Shown here one piece after another: positions 37,687 through 46,840 of a DNA stretch of 64,000 nucleotides (within the stretch, counting starts at the first letter, position 1; every line of letters begins with the position of its first letter). The notes beneath the pieces were generated by a model, which was given only the letters and a program-made list of their open reading frames with translations, made no database searches and was not told the DNA's origin. The stretch comes from Thermoplasmata archaeon. GTDB lineage: Archaea; Thermoplasmatota; Thermoplasmata; Lutacidiplasmatales; UBA184. Where the stretch lies: positions 23,516 through 87,515 of the forward strand of contig JAKASQ010000003.1 in assembly GCA_021828195.1 (NCBI GenBank), given 5' to 3'. The translations under genes and the position numbers were made by a program.

Positions 37687-38718
37687 TCACGGGGCCTCGA
37701 CCGGCGCGAGAGCGGCCTCCGAAGGGTCGGGCGAACCCCGCATGCGCGCGATCGCACGCCTCCCCGTTTGGCGGATGTAACCGCGGAAGAGCACGTAGAC
37801 CCAGAGTATCCACAGATAGTAGTTCCAGTGCGAGTAGAGGTCGGAGAGTTGACGGGCGGAGTTCGGCTGGCCCGTGCACGACGACCCGATGCTGAACGCG
37901 AGCGCCTGGCACCAGATACCGAGCGGGTGCCACAGGAGGAACGGAATCGCGAAGGCGAGCGTGATGACGACGACGAGGACGCATTGGATGATGTCCCGCT
38001 TGAGGATGTAGTAGACGACCCAGAACACATTCGCGAACTGTTTCATCCCGTAGGTGGCGTACTCGACGAGCTTCGCCTGGGGACCGGTCCACCCACGTAA
38101 CGACAGGGTCATCAGGAAAATCACGGGAAGATCCGTGAACCCATTGGCCGCGGTCAACGCGACGACGGGAGAGGCGAGCGAGAGCGCGGCGAACTCGTCG
38201 TCGCGGACGAGGTAGACGAGTCCGGCCCAGAAGCCGAGGCACATCAACTCGTATCCGATGACCCCCGCCCCGGGGATCTGGATGAAGATGAGGAGCGGGA
38301 GGTAGGAGTAGTAGCTCGAGGAGTTGACGGGCGACGACCAGACGTTGAGGACATGGACCGTGTAGTTCAGGACCAAGTGGGTCCAGTACGGGTCCTGCCC
38401 GGTGAGGATCTCGGAGAGATACCCGATCATCCCATAGGGCTCGTCGGTCCCGTTGTTGCCGAGGCCGGTGAAGACGCTGACGATCCCGACGACGAGCCCG
38501 ATGAGGAAGAGGTTCCGCAGCTCCTTGTGCCAATCCTCTCCCGAGCGACGGACCGCGAAGAAGAGGCTGACCGAGCTCAGGACCGAGAGGCCCCAGATGA
38601 CCGAGAACGCCCAGGTGAGGATCCCGTAGGATGCGTACACCGCAAGCGAGGCGACCGTTGCGAGCCCGATCGTCACCGTCACGGTGATTTCGGGCAGGTA
38701 GCGCTCCCACTCGCGCAT
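37687..38718 (-). CDS. Polytopic membrane protein, GT-C-like (paralogue of the previous gene)
   Basis: TDEPYGMIGYLSEILTGQDPYWTHLVLNYTVHVLNVWSSPVNSSSYYSYLPLLIFIQIPG...MKQFANVFWVVYYILKRDI. Confidence 0.75.
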   Translation of the reverse strand: MREWERYLPEITVTVTIGLATVASLAVYASYGILTWAFSVIWGLSVLSSVSLFFAVRRSGEDWHKELRNLFLIGLVVGIVSVFTGLGNNGTDEPYGMIGYLSEILTGQDPYWTHLVLNYTVHVLNVWSSPVNSSSYYSYLPLLIFIQIPGAGVIGYELMCLGFWAGLVYLVRDDEFAALSLASPVVALTAANGFTDLPVIFLMTLSLRGWTGPQAKLVEYATYGMKQFANVFWVVYYILKRDIIQCVLVVVITLAFAIPFLLWHPLGIWCQALAFSIGSSCTGQPNSARQLSDLYSHWNYYLWILWVYVLFRGYIRQTGRRAIARMRGSPDPSEAALAPVEAP

Positions 38719-38904
38719 CGCGTCCCGACGGAACGGGGAGCAGTTATAGCGTGCGCAACGCACTCATGAAGGCGATGCGAACCGCCCGGCACGCAGGAGC
38801 CGGGCTCGGGAACGGGTTTCAACACCCCGGCCGGCGCTCGCGCGCACCGAGGGGTCCGACGGAGCCTTTAATAGAGGGGGTCGATTCGATTTTCCGAGAG
38901 CGAC

Positions 38905-39096
38905 GTGCCGAGCAAGAAGACGCTCCATATCGAGTCGAGTGGGCAGCTATGCATCTACTGCGGCGCCTGCGTCGGGGTCTGCCCGTTGAACTGCATTTAC
39001 CTCGATGAGACCCGCATCACGTTCGATGAGAAAATTTGCACTCGCTGCGAGATTTGCGTGAAGGCGTGCCCCGTCGGAGCGATCGAGATCGACTGA
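38905..39096 (+). CDS. 2x[4Fe-4S] ferredoxin
   Basis: CIYCGACVGVCPLNCIYL...CTRCEICVKACPVGAIEI. Confidence 0.93.
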   Translation: MPSKKTLHIESSGQLCIYCGACVGVCPLNCIYLDETRITFDEKICTRCEICVKACPVGAIEID

Positions 39097-39121
39097 GGCG
39101 TGGATTCTCGGGAGCAGGATC

Positions 39122-40312
39122 GTGGTGCAGGATCTGAAGACCGATGTTCTCGTGATCGGTGCCGGGCCCGCCGGCTCGATGACGGCCAAGTGGGCGGCCA
39201 AGCAGGGCGCCCATGTGCTCGTGATCGAGAAGCGCCAGGAAATCGGCAGTCCCGTGCGCTGCGGCGAGGGGATGAGCAAGGACTGGCTTCCCGAGGTCGG
39301 CATCAAGCCCGGGAAGTGGATCAATCTCGAGGTCGAAGGCGCTCGGATCTTCGCTCCCAACGAGACGGTGTTCGAGATCAACGAGAAGAGCGCCGGTAAC
39401 GAGGTTGGCTACGTCGTCGAACGGGACGGGTTCGACAAAGCGCTCGCCATCGACGCCGCGAACGCCGGAGCGGAATTCCTCCTCAAGACGGCCGCCGTCG
39501 GGGTCCTGAAGGACGGCGGACGGGTCGTGGGTGCGCGGGTCAAGCAGTTCGGGGAGCCGTTCGAGATCCGGGCGAAGGTGACGATCGCCGCCGATGGTTT
39601 CGAGAGTCAAGTGGGTCGCTGGGCCGGCCTATCCACCAACATTTCCACCCGGGACATGGACTCCTGCCTCCAGTACCGGATGACCAACGTCGACTGCGAC
39701 ACCCGCTACTGCGACTTCTACCTCGGGAAGATCGCCCCGGGCGGCTACGTCTGGATCTTCCCCAAGGACCAGGGACTCGCGAACGTCGGGATCGGCGTGC
39801 AGCTCAGCAAGATCACGGGGATGGCCGAGGCCCGCAAGTACCTCGACGACTGGATCGCGAAGCACCCGGCCTACGCGAAGGGAAAGAAGATCGACATGGT
39901 CGGCGGAGGCGTCTCGATCTCCCCGCCCGTGAAGCAGAGCGCCGCCGATGGGATCATGATCGTCGGGGACGCCGCTCGGATGATCGACCCGCTCACCGGC
40001 GGAGGCATCGCGAACGGATGCATCGCGGGCAAGATCTGCGGGACCGTCGCCGCCAACTCGGTCCACGCCGGCGATTTCTCCAAGGCCTTCCTCGATCGGT
40101 ACGACCGGGGCTGGCGCGCCCGCCTTGAGGAGAAGCTCTACCGCAACTGGCTCGCCAAGGAGAAGCTTTGCACGCTCTCCGACGAGATCTTCAACAAGCT
40201 CGTCGACGCGCTGTCCACCGTCCACTTGCAGAAGCTCAGCGTTCACAACATCCTCAAGGCCGTGCGCGACAAGCATCCCGAGATCACCCAGGAGTTCGCA
40301 GAGTTCCTGTAA
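39122..40312 (+). CDS. Geranylgeranyl reductase family protein (archaeal lipid saturation)
   Basis: DVLVIGAGPAGSMTAKWAAKQGAHVLVIEKRQEIGSPVRCGEGM...IVGDAARMIDPLTGGGIANGCIAGKICG. Confidence 0.93.
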   Translation: MVQDLKTDVLVIGAGPAGSMTAKWAAKQGAHVLVIEKRQEIGSPVRCGEGMSKDWLPEVGIKPGKWINLEVEGARIFAPNETVFEINEKSAGNEVGYVVERDGFDKALAIDAANAGAEFLLKTAAVGVLKDGGRVVGARVKQFGEPFEIRAKVTIAADGFESQVGRWAGLSTNISTRDMDSCLQYRMTNVDCDTRYCDFYLGKIAPGGYVWIFPKDQGLANVGIGVQLSKITGMAEARKYLDDWIAKHPAYAKGKKIDMVGGGVSISPPVKQSAADGIMIVGDAARMIDPLTGGGIANGCIAGKICGTVAANSVHAGDFSKAFLDRYDRGWRARLEEKLYRNWLAKEKLCTLSDEIFNKLVDALSTVHLQKLSVHNILKAVRDKHPEITQEFAEFL

Positions 40313-40334
40313 GGAACGCGCGACGATCGCTTCC

Positions 40335-40973
40335 ATGCCCGGCGCCCCCAACCGTCCTCCCGGGAACACCCCCCCTCCGCCCCCGGTCCCCGCCGTAGCG
40401 GTACCGCCGGAGAAGAAGGTCCTGCGCCGACTCGCTCCTTCGCGCGTGACCCTATCGCTGGACATCTGGCGCGGGGCACCGAGCTCCGACCTCGTCGCCC
40501 CGCTCGAGCGCGCAGAAGCCGCCTACACCGCGGGCGATTGGCGGGAGGCCACGAGCCAATTGGACGCCCTGGCCGTGCGCCTGCACGAACCCCGGTGGCC
40601 CACGATCCCGGAGCCGTTCCGCTCGCTGCGCGTCGCGATCCCGTTCCCGCAACCTCCCCAATGGAACCCCGAGCTCCAGATGGCGCCCGCCGACCGGGAG
40701 GCCGTGCACGACCGAAAGACGGCAGAGCTCCAGCTCTCTCTCGCGCGCTCGTCCATCGAGTTCGCCGGGGCGAAGAACCTGGAGACGGCGGATCTCGCCG
40801 CCCCGATCGAGCGCGCCGCGGCCGTGCTCGCCGGTCCGGGCGTCGACCCGGCCTTCTACGAATTGATCGATCCGATCTGGGAGGCGATTCGCGCGCGCGT
40901 TCCGATGCCGAAACCCCCGGGCGCACGGGGCCCACCCCCTGCTGCCGCACCGTCGCCCCCGGAAGAGGCGTAG
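40335..40973 (+). CDS. Hypothetical protein
   Basis: 212-aa ORF, Pro-rich ends with a helical core (LVAPLERAEAAYTAGDWREATSQLDALAVRL); no family recognised. Confidence 0.6.
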   Translation: MPGAPNRPPGNTPPPPPVPAVAVPPEKKVLRRLAPSRVTLSLDIWRGAPSSDLVAPLERAEAAYTAGDWREATSQLDALAVRLHEPRWPTIPEPFRSLRVAIPFPQPPQWNPELQMAPADREAVHDRKTAELQLSLARSSIEFAGAKNLETADLAAPIERAAAVLAGPGVDPAFYELIDPIWEAIRARVPMPKPPGARGPPPAAAPSPPEEA

Positions 40974-40988
40974 ACCCCGCCCCGGAAC

Positions 40989-41354
40989 ATGGTCGCGGAC
41001 GAGGACCGGCCGCCTCTAGATACCGGGCGTCGACCGGTCCGGCGAGGCGCGGGAGAAGTCTCGCAGTGGCCGCGAGGCCTCGTCGAGTACGTCACCCGCG
41101 GGCCGGTGGACGAGGGAGTGCCATCCGAGGATGAGGATCGCACCGCGCAGCGCCTGCATCTCGCTTCTCGCCTCATCGTCATCCTTCGCGCGCGGGGGGT
41201 CGATGTCGCCGCGTTCGTCGAACGCCTTCGCCGCGCCGATCGCGTCTATCGAGACGGAGATCGGTCGCAGGCTTCGCGCCTCGTCGACGATCTGATCGGC
41301 GACCTGGGCGAACAGGCCGTCACGGAGTTCCCGGCTTCCGAAGCGGACCGCTAG
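40989..41354 (+). CDS. Hypothetical protein
   Basis: 121-aa ORF filling the gap before the DUF1028 gene. Confidence 0.5.
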   Translation: MVADEDRPPLDTGRRPVRRGAGEVSQWPRGLVEYVTRGPVDEGVPSEDEDRTAQRLHLASRLIVILRARGVDVAAFVERLRRADRVYRDGDRSQASRLVDDLIGDLGEQAVTEFPASEADR

Positions 41355-41385
41355 GTTTTGAACCGGCCGGCTCTCGGAGTCGACG

Positions 41386-42381
41386 ATGGCACCCGCGCGG
41401 TTCGGCACCTTCTCGATTGTCGCCTACGATCGGGATCGGCAGCTCTGGGGAGTGGCGGTCCAGTCCCGATTCATCAGCGTCGGTTCGGTCGTTCCATGGG
41501 CGGAGGCCGAGGTCGGCGCCGTCGCGACGCAGGCCTACTCGAACGTGCGATACGGCCCCGAAGGACTGGCGCTCATGAAGTCGGGGCTCCGGGCCTCGGA
41601 GATCGTTCGTAAGCTGACTTCGGCCGACGAGGGAAGGGACCATCGCCAGCTTGGCGCGGTAGACTCGAAGGGCGAAGCCGCGGCCTACACCGGAGCGAAG
41701 TGCATGGACTGGGCCGGCCACGAGATCGGTGATGGGTTTGCCTGTCAGGGGAACATCCTCTTCGGCCCGGGCGTCGTCCGCGCCATGGCGCGCACCTTCG
41801 AATCGACCCCGGGAGACCTCCCGGAGCGCTTGCTCGCCACCCTGAGCTCCGCGCAACGGGAGGGAGGTGATCGACGCGGAATGCAGTCGGCGGCGATGCT
41901 CATCGTTCGCAAAGGCGGCGGGTACGACGCGGGATCCGATCGCTGGGTCGATATCCGGGTGGACGATCACCCGTCGCCGATCGAGGAGCTCAAGCGGATC
42001 TTCAAGCTCTACGATCTCACGATGCTCAGTCGGGAGGACCCGGCAACCCTCCAGATGATCGACGCGGACCTCGCGAAGGCTCTCCAACACGACCTCGGCG
42101 TGCTCGGATATTACAGCGGCCGATCCCATGGGGTCTGGGACGACGCGAGCCGAGCGGCGTTCGCGAAGTTCATCAACGAGAACAATTTCGAGAACAAACT
42201 GCGGGATGATGGGAAGGTCTGGCCCTCGATCATCGTCCACCTGCGCGAACTGTCACAGAGCGAGGTCCAGCGTCGCACGAAGACGGCCCCGATCGTCTCG
42301 GGTGCGCTCTCCCGAGGACCGGGAGCGAAGATGTCCGGAGGGAGCTCATCGACGCACGAGAAGCGCCACGCGTCGAGGTGA
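41386..42381 (+). CDS. DUF1028 domain-containing protein with C-terminal putative peptidoglycan-binding-like domain
   Basis: FSIVAYDRDRQLWGVAVQSRFISVGSVVPWAEAEVGAVATQAYSNVRYGPEGLALMKSGLRASE...DVRVDDHPSPIEELKRIFKLYDLTMLSR (IRVDDHP in this copy). Confidence 0.9.
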   Translation: MAPARFGTFSIVAYDRDRQLWGVAVQSRFISVGSVVPWAEAEVGAVATQAYSNVRYGPEGLALMKSGLRASEIVRKLTSADEGRDHRQLGAVDSKGEAAAYTGAKCMDWAGHEIGDGFACQGNILFGPGVVRAMARTFESTPGDLPERLLATLSSAQREGGDRRGMQSAAMLIVRKGGGYDAGSDRWVDIRVDDHPSPIEELKRIFKLYDLTMLSREDPATLQMIDADLAKALQHDLGVLGYYSGRSHGVWDDASRAAFAKFINENNFENKLRDDGKVWPSIIVHLRELSQSEVQRRTKTAPIVSGALSRGPGAKMSGGSSSTHEKRHASR

Positions 42382-42602
42382 CCGTCGAGATCCGGCACAC
42401 CTGGCCGTCGGCCGACATCGCGGCGCGCATCGCCCGGGCCGTCGCCGTGGATAATCCGGAATACGTCGAGATTCGCGCGCAGGGCGCGGAGTTGATCGTG
42501 CGGGTGCGATCGAGCTCCGCCGCGAGCGCGCGAGCGAGCGTCGATGACCTCCTGGCCTGCCTGCACGCCGCCGAAGAGACCGTCGCGATGGCGAAGCGCT
42601 AG
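42378..42602 (+). CDS. pcc1: KEOPS complex subunit Pcc1
   Basis: 74 aa; VEIRHTWPSADIAARIARAVAVDNPEYVEIRAQGAELIVRVRSSSAASARASVDDLLACLHAAEETV. Confidence 0.8.
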   Translation: MTVEIRHTWPSADIAARIARAVAVDNPEYVEIRAQGAELIVRVRSSSAASARASVDDLLACLHAAEETVAMAKR

Positions 42603-44398
42603 GGGCCCGGGCCAAGAAGGGCCGGGAGGATCTCCTCCCACGGCCCGGCGAGCCCGAGGTCGACACTGCGAAAGACGGCCGCGCCCGGGTCATGATTGAT
42701 CGCAATCAGGCGATGCGCGCGACGCCAGCCGACCATGAAGTTCGCGCGGCCCGAGGTTCCGATCAGGATCCCGAGCGGGGGAGCGACCGACCGACCCGTG
42801 AGACCGACCTGCAGGTGCGGGGGGACCCATCCGGCATCCACCACGCGACGCGAGGCCATGAGCGCCATCCCCCGGGCGGCGAGGGTCGGCAATAGCGCAC
42901 GGACCTGTTCCGGCCCTCCAATCCCCATTCCCAGGCCGACCACCACTCGGGCGAGGTCCGGTCGACCGAACTCGGGAAGTCGCTCGATCCCGTCGCCGAG
43001 CTTCTGGAGGGGGGTGGCGGGCGGCTCGAACGGGATGTCGATCCAGTCGAGGGAGACGCCGGCGAGGGGGCCGGCATGCGCGCTCCTCCGGGGGCGGAAG
43101 GTAACGATGCTGGGTCGGCTTCGGGTCACGACGCTCGCACGGTGCGCGCCACCGAACGATGGTTTGGTCCACACGAGCTGACCGGCGGGACCCGAGTGAC
43201 AGTCCTCCACGTCGGTCACGATCCCCAGAGCGCGTCGCCCGGCGAGGCGCCCTGCGATCTCGCGCCCGGCGAGCGTGCTGGGGATGAGCACGGCGGCCGC
43301 GTGCGGACGACGATCCATCGCCCGCTCCAGCCCGAGCGTGGCGACCACCGAAAGGATGCGTTCGCCCGGCCCGTGCAATCCGTACCCTCGGACCGCGCCC
43401 GCGCGCAGCAGCCGTTCGGCATCCTCCGAACTCGGATGAGGGCCGACCCAGACGGCGGATGGCCAGTGATCCGGGATGCGCCGCCGTATCTCCGAAAGGA
43501 CCGGCAAGGCGAGCGGATCCAGGCTCCCATCGGACCCGCTCGCGAGGACGAGCACTTCGCGATCGGGCGATTCGTCGGTCGCGCGGGCTGGGAACGACAC
43601 GCCTTCGGGCGTCGTGGGGCCGGCGGGCGCGTCGATCCACTTCCGACCCTCTCGGATCCCCTCCACGAGCGTTGGACCCGAATAGGTCCGCGGGATCCGT
43701 AGGGGAGCGTCCGATGCGACCTCGACGAGCGTCGTTTGCGAGCCCGACCGACCGACCTCCCGCGGTCGAAAGCCAAGATCGGCGATCGTCCACCGCTCGA
43801 TCGGGCGGGTCGCCGCTGCGGCGAGCTCTGCGGGCGTCCCCTTTCTCGGCTTGGCGATCTTTTCTCCGACCGCGATGAGGCAGGGCGCGGTCACCCGGTA
43901 GCGAGCCCAGCCGTCCTCGGTATCGGCCGTGACATCGAATTCGAAGCCGGACTCGGAACGGGCGATCGATCGGGCCCGCACGATCGGCGCCGCCCACAGC
44001 AGCGGCGCGAGGGCTCCAGGGAGGATCCCGCTCTCCCCGTCCGTTGAGCGATCCCCCATCAATACGAGCGAGCGGCCGAGCCGCTGCACCGTACGTGCGA
44101 GCACCCGCGCGGTCACGAGCGCGTCCGAGCCGATCAGCGCGTCGTCGGAGATCAGGATGACCCGATCGACCCCGATCGCGTACGCCTCCACCAGAAGGGG
44201 TGCGACCTCGGGCGGCCCCATTGAGACGAGATGGACCCTCTCGCCGGGTCGCCGAAGATCGAGCGCCACGCGCAACGCGCGCTGATCGAACGGGTTGAGG
44301 AATGCCGTTGCACCTACCCGGACGACCGTTCGCTCCTGCGGATCGAACCGCAACGCGTCGCGGTCGGGCGTCGCCTTGACAAGTACGGTGAGGTCCAT
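42599..44398 (-). CDS. Fused electron transfer flavoprotein, beta-alpha single chain
   Basis: N-terminal EtfB-like (MDLTVLVKATPDRDALRFDP...LNPFDQRALRVALDLR) followed by EtfA-like (GLTGRSVAPPLGILIGTSGRANFMVGWRRAHRLIAINHDPGAAVFRSVDLGLAGPWEEILPAL). Confidence 0.85.
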   Translation of the reverse strand: MDLTVLVKATPDRDALRFDPQERTVVRVGATAFLNPFDQRALRVALDLRRPGERVHLVSMGPPEVAPLLVEAYAIGVDRVILISDDALIGSDALVTARVLARTVQRLGRSLVLMGDRSTDGESGILPGALAPLLWAAPIVRARSIARSESGFEFDVTADTEDGWARYRVTAPCLIAVGEKIAKPRKGTPAELAAAATRPIERWTIADLGFRPREVGRSGSQTTLVEVASDAPLRIPRTYSGPTLVEGIREGRKWIDAPAGPTTPEGVSFPARATDESPDREVLVLASGSDGSLDPLALPVLSEIRRRIPDHWPSAVWVGPHPSSEDAERLLRAGAVRGYGLHGPGERILSVVATLGLERAMDRRPHAAAVLIPSTLAGREIAGRLAGRRALGIVTDVEDCHSGPAGQLVWTKPSFGGAHRASVVTRSRPSIVTFRPRRSAHAGPLAGVSLDWIDIPFEPPATPLQKLGDGIERLPEFGRPDLARVVVGLGMGIGGPEQVRALLPTLAARGMALMASRRVVDAGWVPPHLQVGLTGRSVAPPLGILIGTSGRANFMVGWRRAHRLIAINHDPGAAVFRSVDLGLAGPWEEILPALLGPGP

Positions 44399-44492
44399 GG
44401 TCGTGCGACCCTCCCCTAGCAACCCCCGCGGGACTTAACCCGGGACCGCGGGTCCGCCGAACGGATATGTAGCGTGCCCCGATGGCGCGTAC

Positions 44493-45653
44493 GTGGATCG
44501 GGCGGAACTGGCGGCGTCCGCGCTGTCGATCTCCCCCCCGGGCGGCGTGTCACGGGAGGTCGTTCGCTACGCCGTGGCAGTCGCGATCACCGTCGTGGCC
44601 ATCGCGAGCCAGTATTTCGTCCCGCAGCTCGTTCCGGCGTTGCAAGCGATCTACGACAACCTGCCGGGCGACCTCTCCGTAGTCTATGGGATTCCGATCG
44701 TCGCCTTCCTGGTCCTGGTGGGCACGGGACCGCTGCGCCATGCGACCGACCGGATCCGTTCGGCGGTTTGGGAGGGATTCCGCTGGTACGGGTCGATGGC
44801 CGCGTTGGCGCTGGTGGTGACCGCGATCCTCACGATCGCCTATACGATACTGGACCCATCCGCGCTCACGTTGCTCGACCGTCCGAACCCCGCGCTCGAG
44901 CTCGCCCAGGGCAACCCCTGGTTCTTCGTCGGGTTCTCCTTCGTCATCGGGGCGTTCGAGGAGACGATCTTTCGTGGGTGGATTTTTGGCTTCTGGCTCG
45001 GTCGGACAGACGGGTGGATCGCGCCCGCGATCTGGACGAGCGTACTATTCGCTGCGGTCCACCTCTACTACGGGACCACCTACGGAGCCGCAGCCCCACT
45101 GATCTTCCCAACGCTCTTCCTGACGGGCTTTGCGTTCGCCGCGGCGATGCGCTATTCCGGTGGAAACCTCGTCGTGATCGCCCTCCTGCACGGGGCGACC
45201 GACGCGGCTGCGTACCTTACGCTCGTGTCGACCACCGATGGCTTGGTGCTCCGTTACGGACTGGTACTGATCGGGCTGGCGGTCGCACTCGCGACGTATC
45301 TGAGCATGACCTACCGGGTCTTCGATCCGCCGGCGGGCTGGTGGCACTCCGACTCGACCTCGCACTCAGAGCTGCCGTGCGGCGTGGGAAGGGAGCCGCC
45401 GTCCCTGAGCTCGGCGTGCTGGTCGGGGCCGCCCGACCCGTGGGAAGGGCCGCGTCGGTTCCTTCGGACCCCCTCCGTTAGCATCTTGAACCGCTCCCGT
45501 CTCCCGCCAGCGGAATGGCGGCCTCCGACGATGCGCACATGCGCGAGATTCTCACGAAAGCACACCGGATCGCGATCGTCGGACTTTCCGACAAACCTGA
45601 GCGAGACTCCAATGAGGTCGCCCGATACCTCCAGTCCCAAGGGTACTGGGTGA
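44493..45653 (+). CDS. CPBP-family intramembrane metalloprotease (3' end uncertain)
   Basis: FVIGAFEETIFRGWIFGFWLGR...AAVHLYYG...VIALLHGATDAAAYL; the tail after about 45340 is low-complexity and overlaps the next gene. Confidence 0.8.
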   Translation: MDRAELAASALSISPPGGVSREVVRYAVAVAITVVAIASQYFVPQLVPALQAIYDNLPGDLSVVYGIPIVAFLVLVGTGPLRHATDRIRSAVWEGFRWYGSMAALALVVTAILTIAYTILDPSALTLLDRPNPALELAQGNPWFFVGFSFVIGAFEETIFRGWIFGFWLGRTDGWIAPAIWTSVLFAAVHLYYGTTYGAAAPLIFPTLFLTGFAFAAAMRYSGGNLVVIALLHGATDAAAYLTLVSTTDGLVLRYGLVLIGLAVALATYLSMTYRVFDPPAGWWHSDSTSHSELPCGVGREPPSLSSACWSGPPDPWEGPRRFLRTPSVSILNRSRLPPAEWRPPTMRTCARFSRKHTGSRSSDFPTNLSETPMRSPDTSSPKGTG

Positions 45654-45952
45654 TCCCCGTGAACCCGACCGTTCCCGAGGTACTGGGGGAGAAGTCCTAC
45701 GCGTCCCTGACCGCGGTACCGATGGACATCCATCTCGACATCGTCGACATCTTTCGAAAGAGCGAGGATGTGCCCCCGATCGTCGACGAGGCCATCGCCC
45801 GAAAGGCCCCAACGATCTGGATGCAGAGCGGCATCGAGCATCACGAGGCGGCCGCGAGGGCCCGGACGAGCGGCGCGACCGTATACGAGAACCTGTGCAT
45901 CATGGCCCAGCACCGCCGCCTGCGCATTCCGGCCAAAGGACGCGGACGCTAG
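45515..45952 (+). CDS. CoA-binding domain protein
   Basis: RIAIVGLSDKPERDSNEVARYLQSQGYWVIPVNPTVPEVLGEKSYASLTAVP...WMQSGIEHHEAAARARTSGATVYENLCIM. Confidence 0.92.
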   Translation: MAASDDAHMREILTKAHRIAIVGLSDKPERDSNEVARYLQSQGYWVIPVNPTVPEVLGEKSYASLTAVPMDIHLDIVDIFRKSEDVPPIVDEAIARKAPTIWMQSGIEHHEAAARARTSGATVYENLCIMAQHRRLRIPAKGRGR

Positions 45953-45965
45953 TCCGGAGGAGCCC

Positions 45966-46793
45966 ATGTCGGCGTCGCCCTCTCCGGTACCGGCCTCGCC
46001 CGCTGCGGCCCCCGGAGCCCCACCCGCGCCTCCGAAGCCGGTAGCCGCACCTCTCCCACCGCGCGCCGGCCAGGTCATCGACCGCGGGACCGTTCGATGG
46101 GAGTCGATCCGCGCCGAAACCTGGGCGATCGACGGAACGGCCAAGGTCCTCGGCAACGTGGACGTGGGCCAAGCGGACCTCCGCGGGTTCGTGACCATCG
46201 CCGGAGCCCTCAGCGCCGACCGGGTGCTGGCCCGTGGAGAACTCGAAGTGATTGGAACCGTGACGACGCGCGGAACGCTCGAGGTCCGCGGCCAGTGCCG
46301 GACGTTCACCGATGTCGACGCCCGGGACGCGGGGCTCGATGGCACCGTGCGCATCGGAGGCACGCTTCGGGTCACCCACCTCCTCCAGGTCCGGGGCCAG
46401 CTTACGGTCGTGGGCTCCGTCAGCGCTGGATTCTTCCAGGGGAACGGGCGATTGGAAATCCGCGGTACCCTCCGAGCCCCCCGGGTGCAGGCGACCGTCC
46501 GGGAAACCAGCCACATCGGCACGGTCGAGGGCAGCGACGTGCGGTTCACGCTGCCCGTCCGGCCCCCGATCCTGCGCTCGATCCTCGAGAGCCCGACCCT
46601 GGACATCGACCGGATCGAGGCGGAGACGGCCCACATCGAAGGTGTGACGGTCCAGTACCTCCGGGCCGCACGGATCGTCGTCGGCCGGAACTGCCACGTC
46701 GTACGGTACGACGGAACGGTCGTCTCCTGTCACCCATCGAGCCATCTCGGGCCGGAATCCCGGTCCCCGCACCCTCCGGGAATGTCGCGCTGA
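45966..46793 (+). CDS. Polymer-forming cytoskeletal (bactofilin-like) protein
   Basis: Pro/Ala-rich N terminus then beta-helix-like repeats: AETWAIDGTAKVLGNVDVGQADLRGFVTIAGALSADRVLARGELEVIGTVTTRGTLEVRGQCRTFTDV... Confidence 0.7.
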   Translation: MSASPSPVPASPAAAPGAPPAPPKPVAAPLPPRAGQVIDRGTVRWESIRAETWAIDGTAKVLGNVDVGQADLRGFVTIAGALSADRVLARGELEVIGTVTTRGTLEVRGQCRTFTDVDARDAGLDGTVRIGGTLRVTHLLQVRGQLTVVGSVSAGFFQGNGRLEIRGTLRAPRVQATVRETSHIGTVEGSDVRFTLPVRPPILRSILESPTLDIDRIEAETAHIEGVTVQYLRAARIVVGRNCHVVRYDGTVVSCHPSSHLGPESRSPHPPGMSR

Positions 46794-46840
46794 GCCGCCG
46801 ACGGGCCGGTTTTATCTCCCCCTGTCCCGTCGCACGACGC

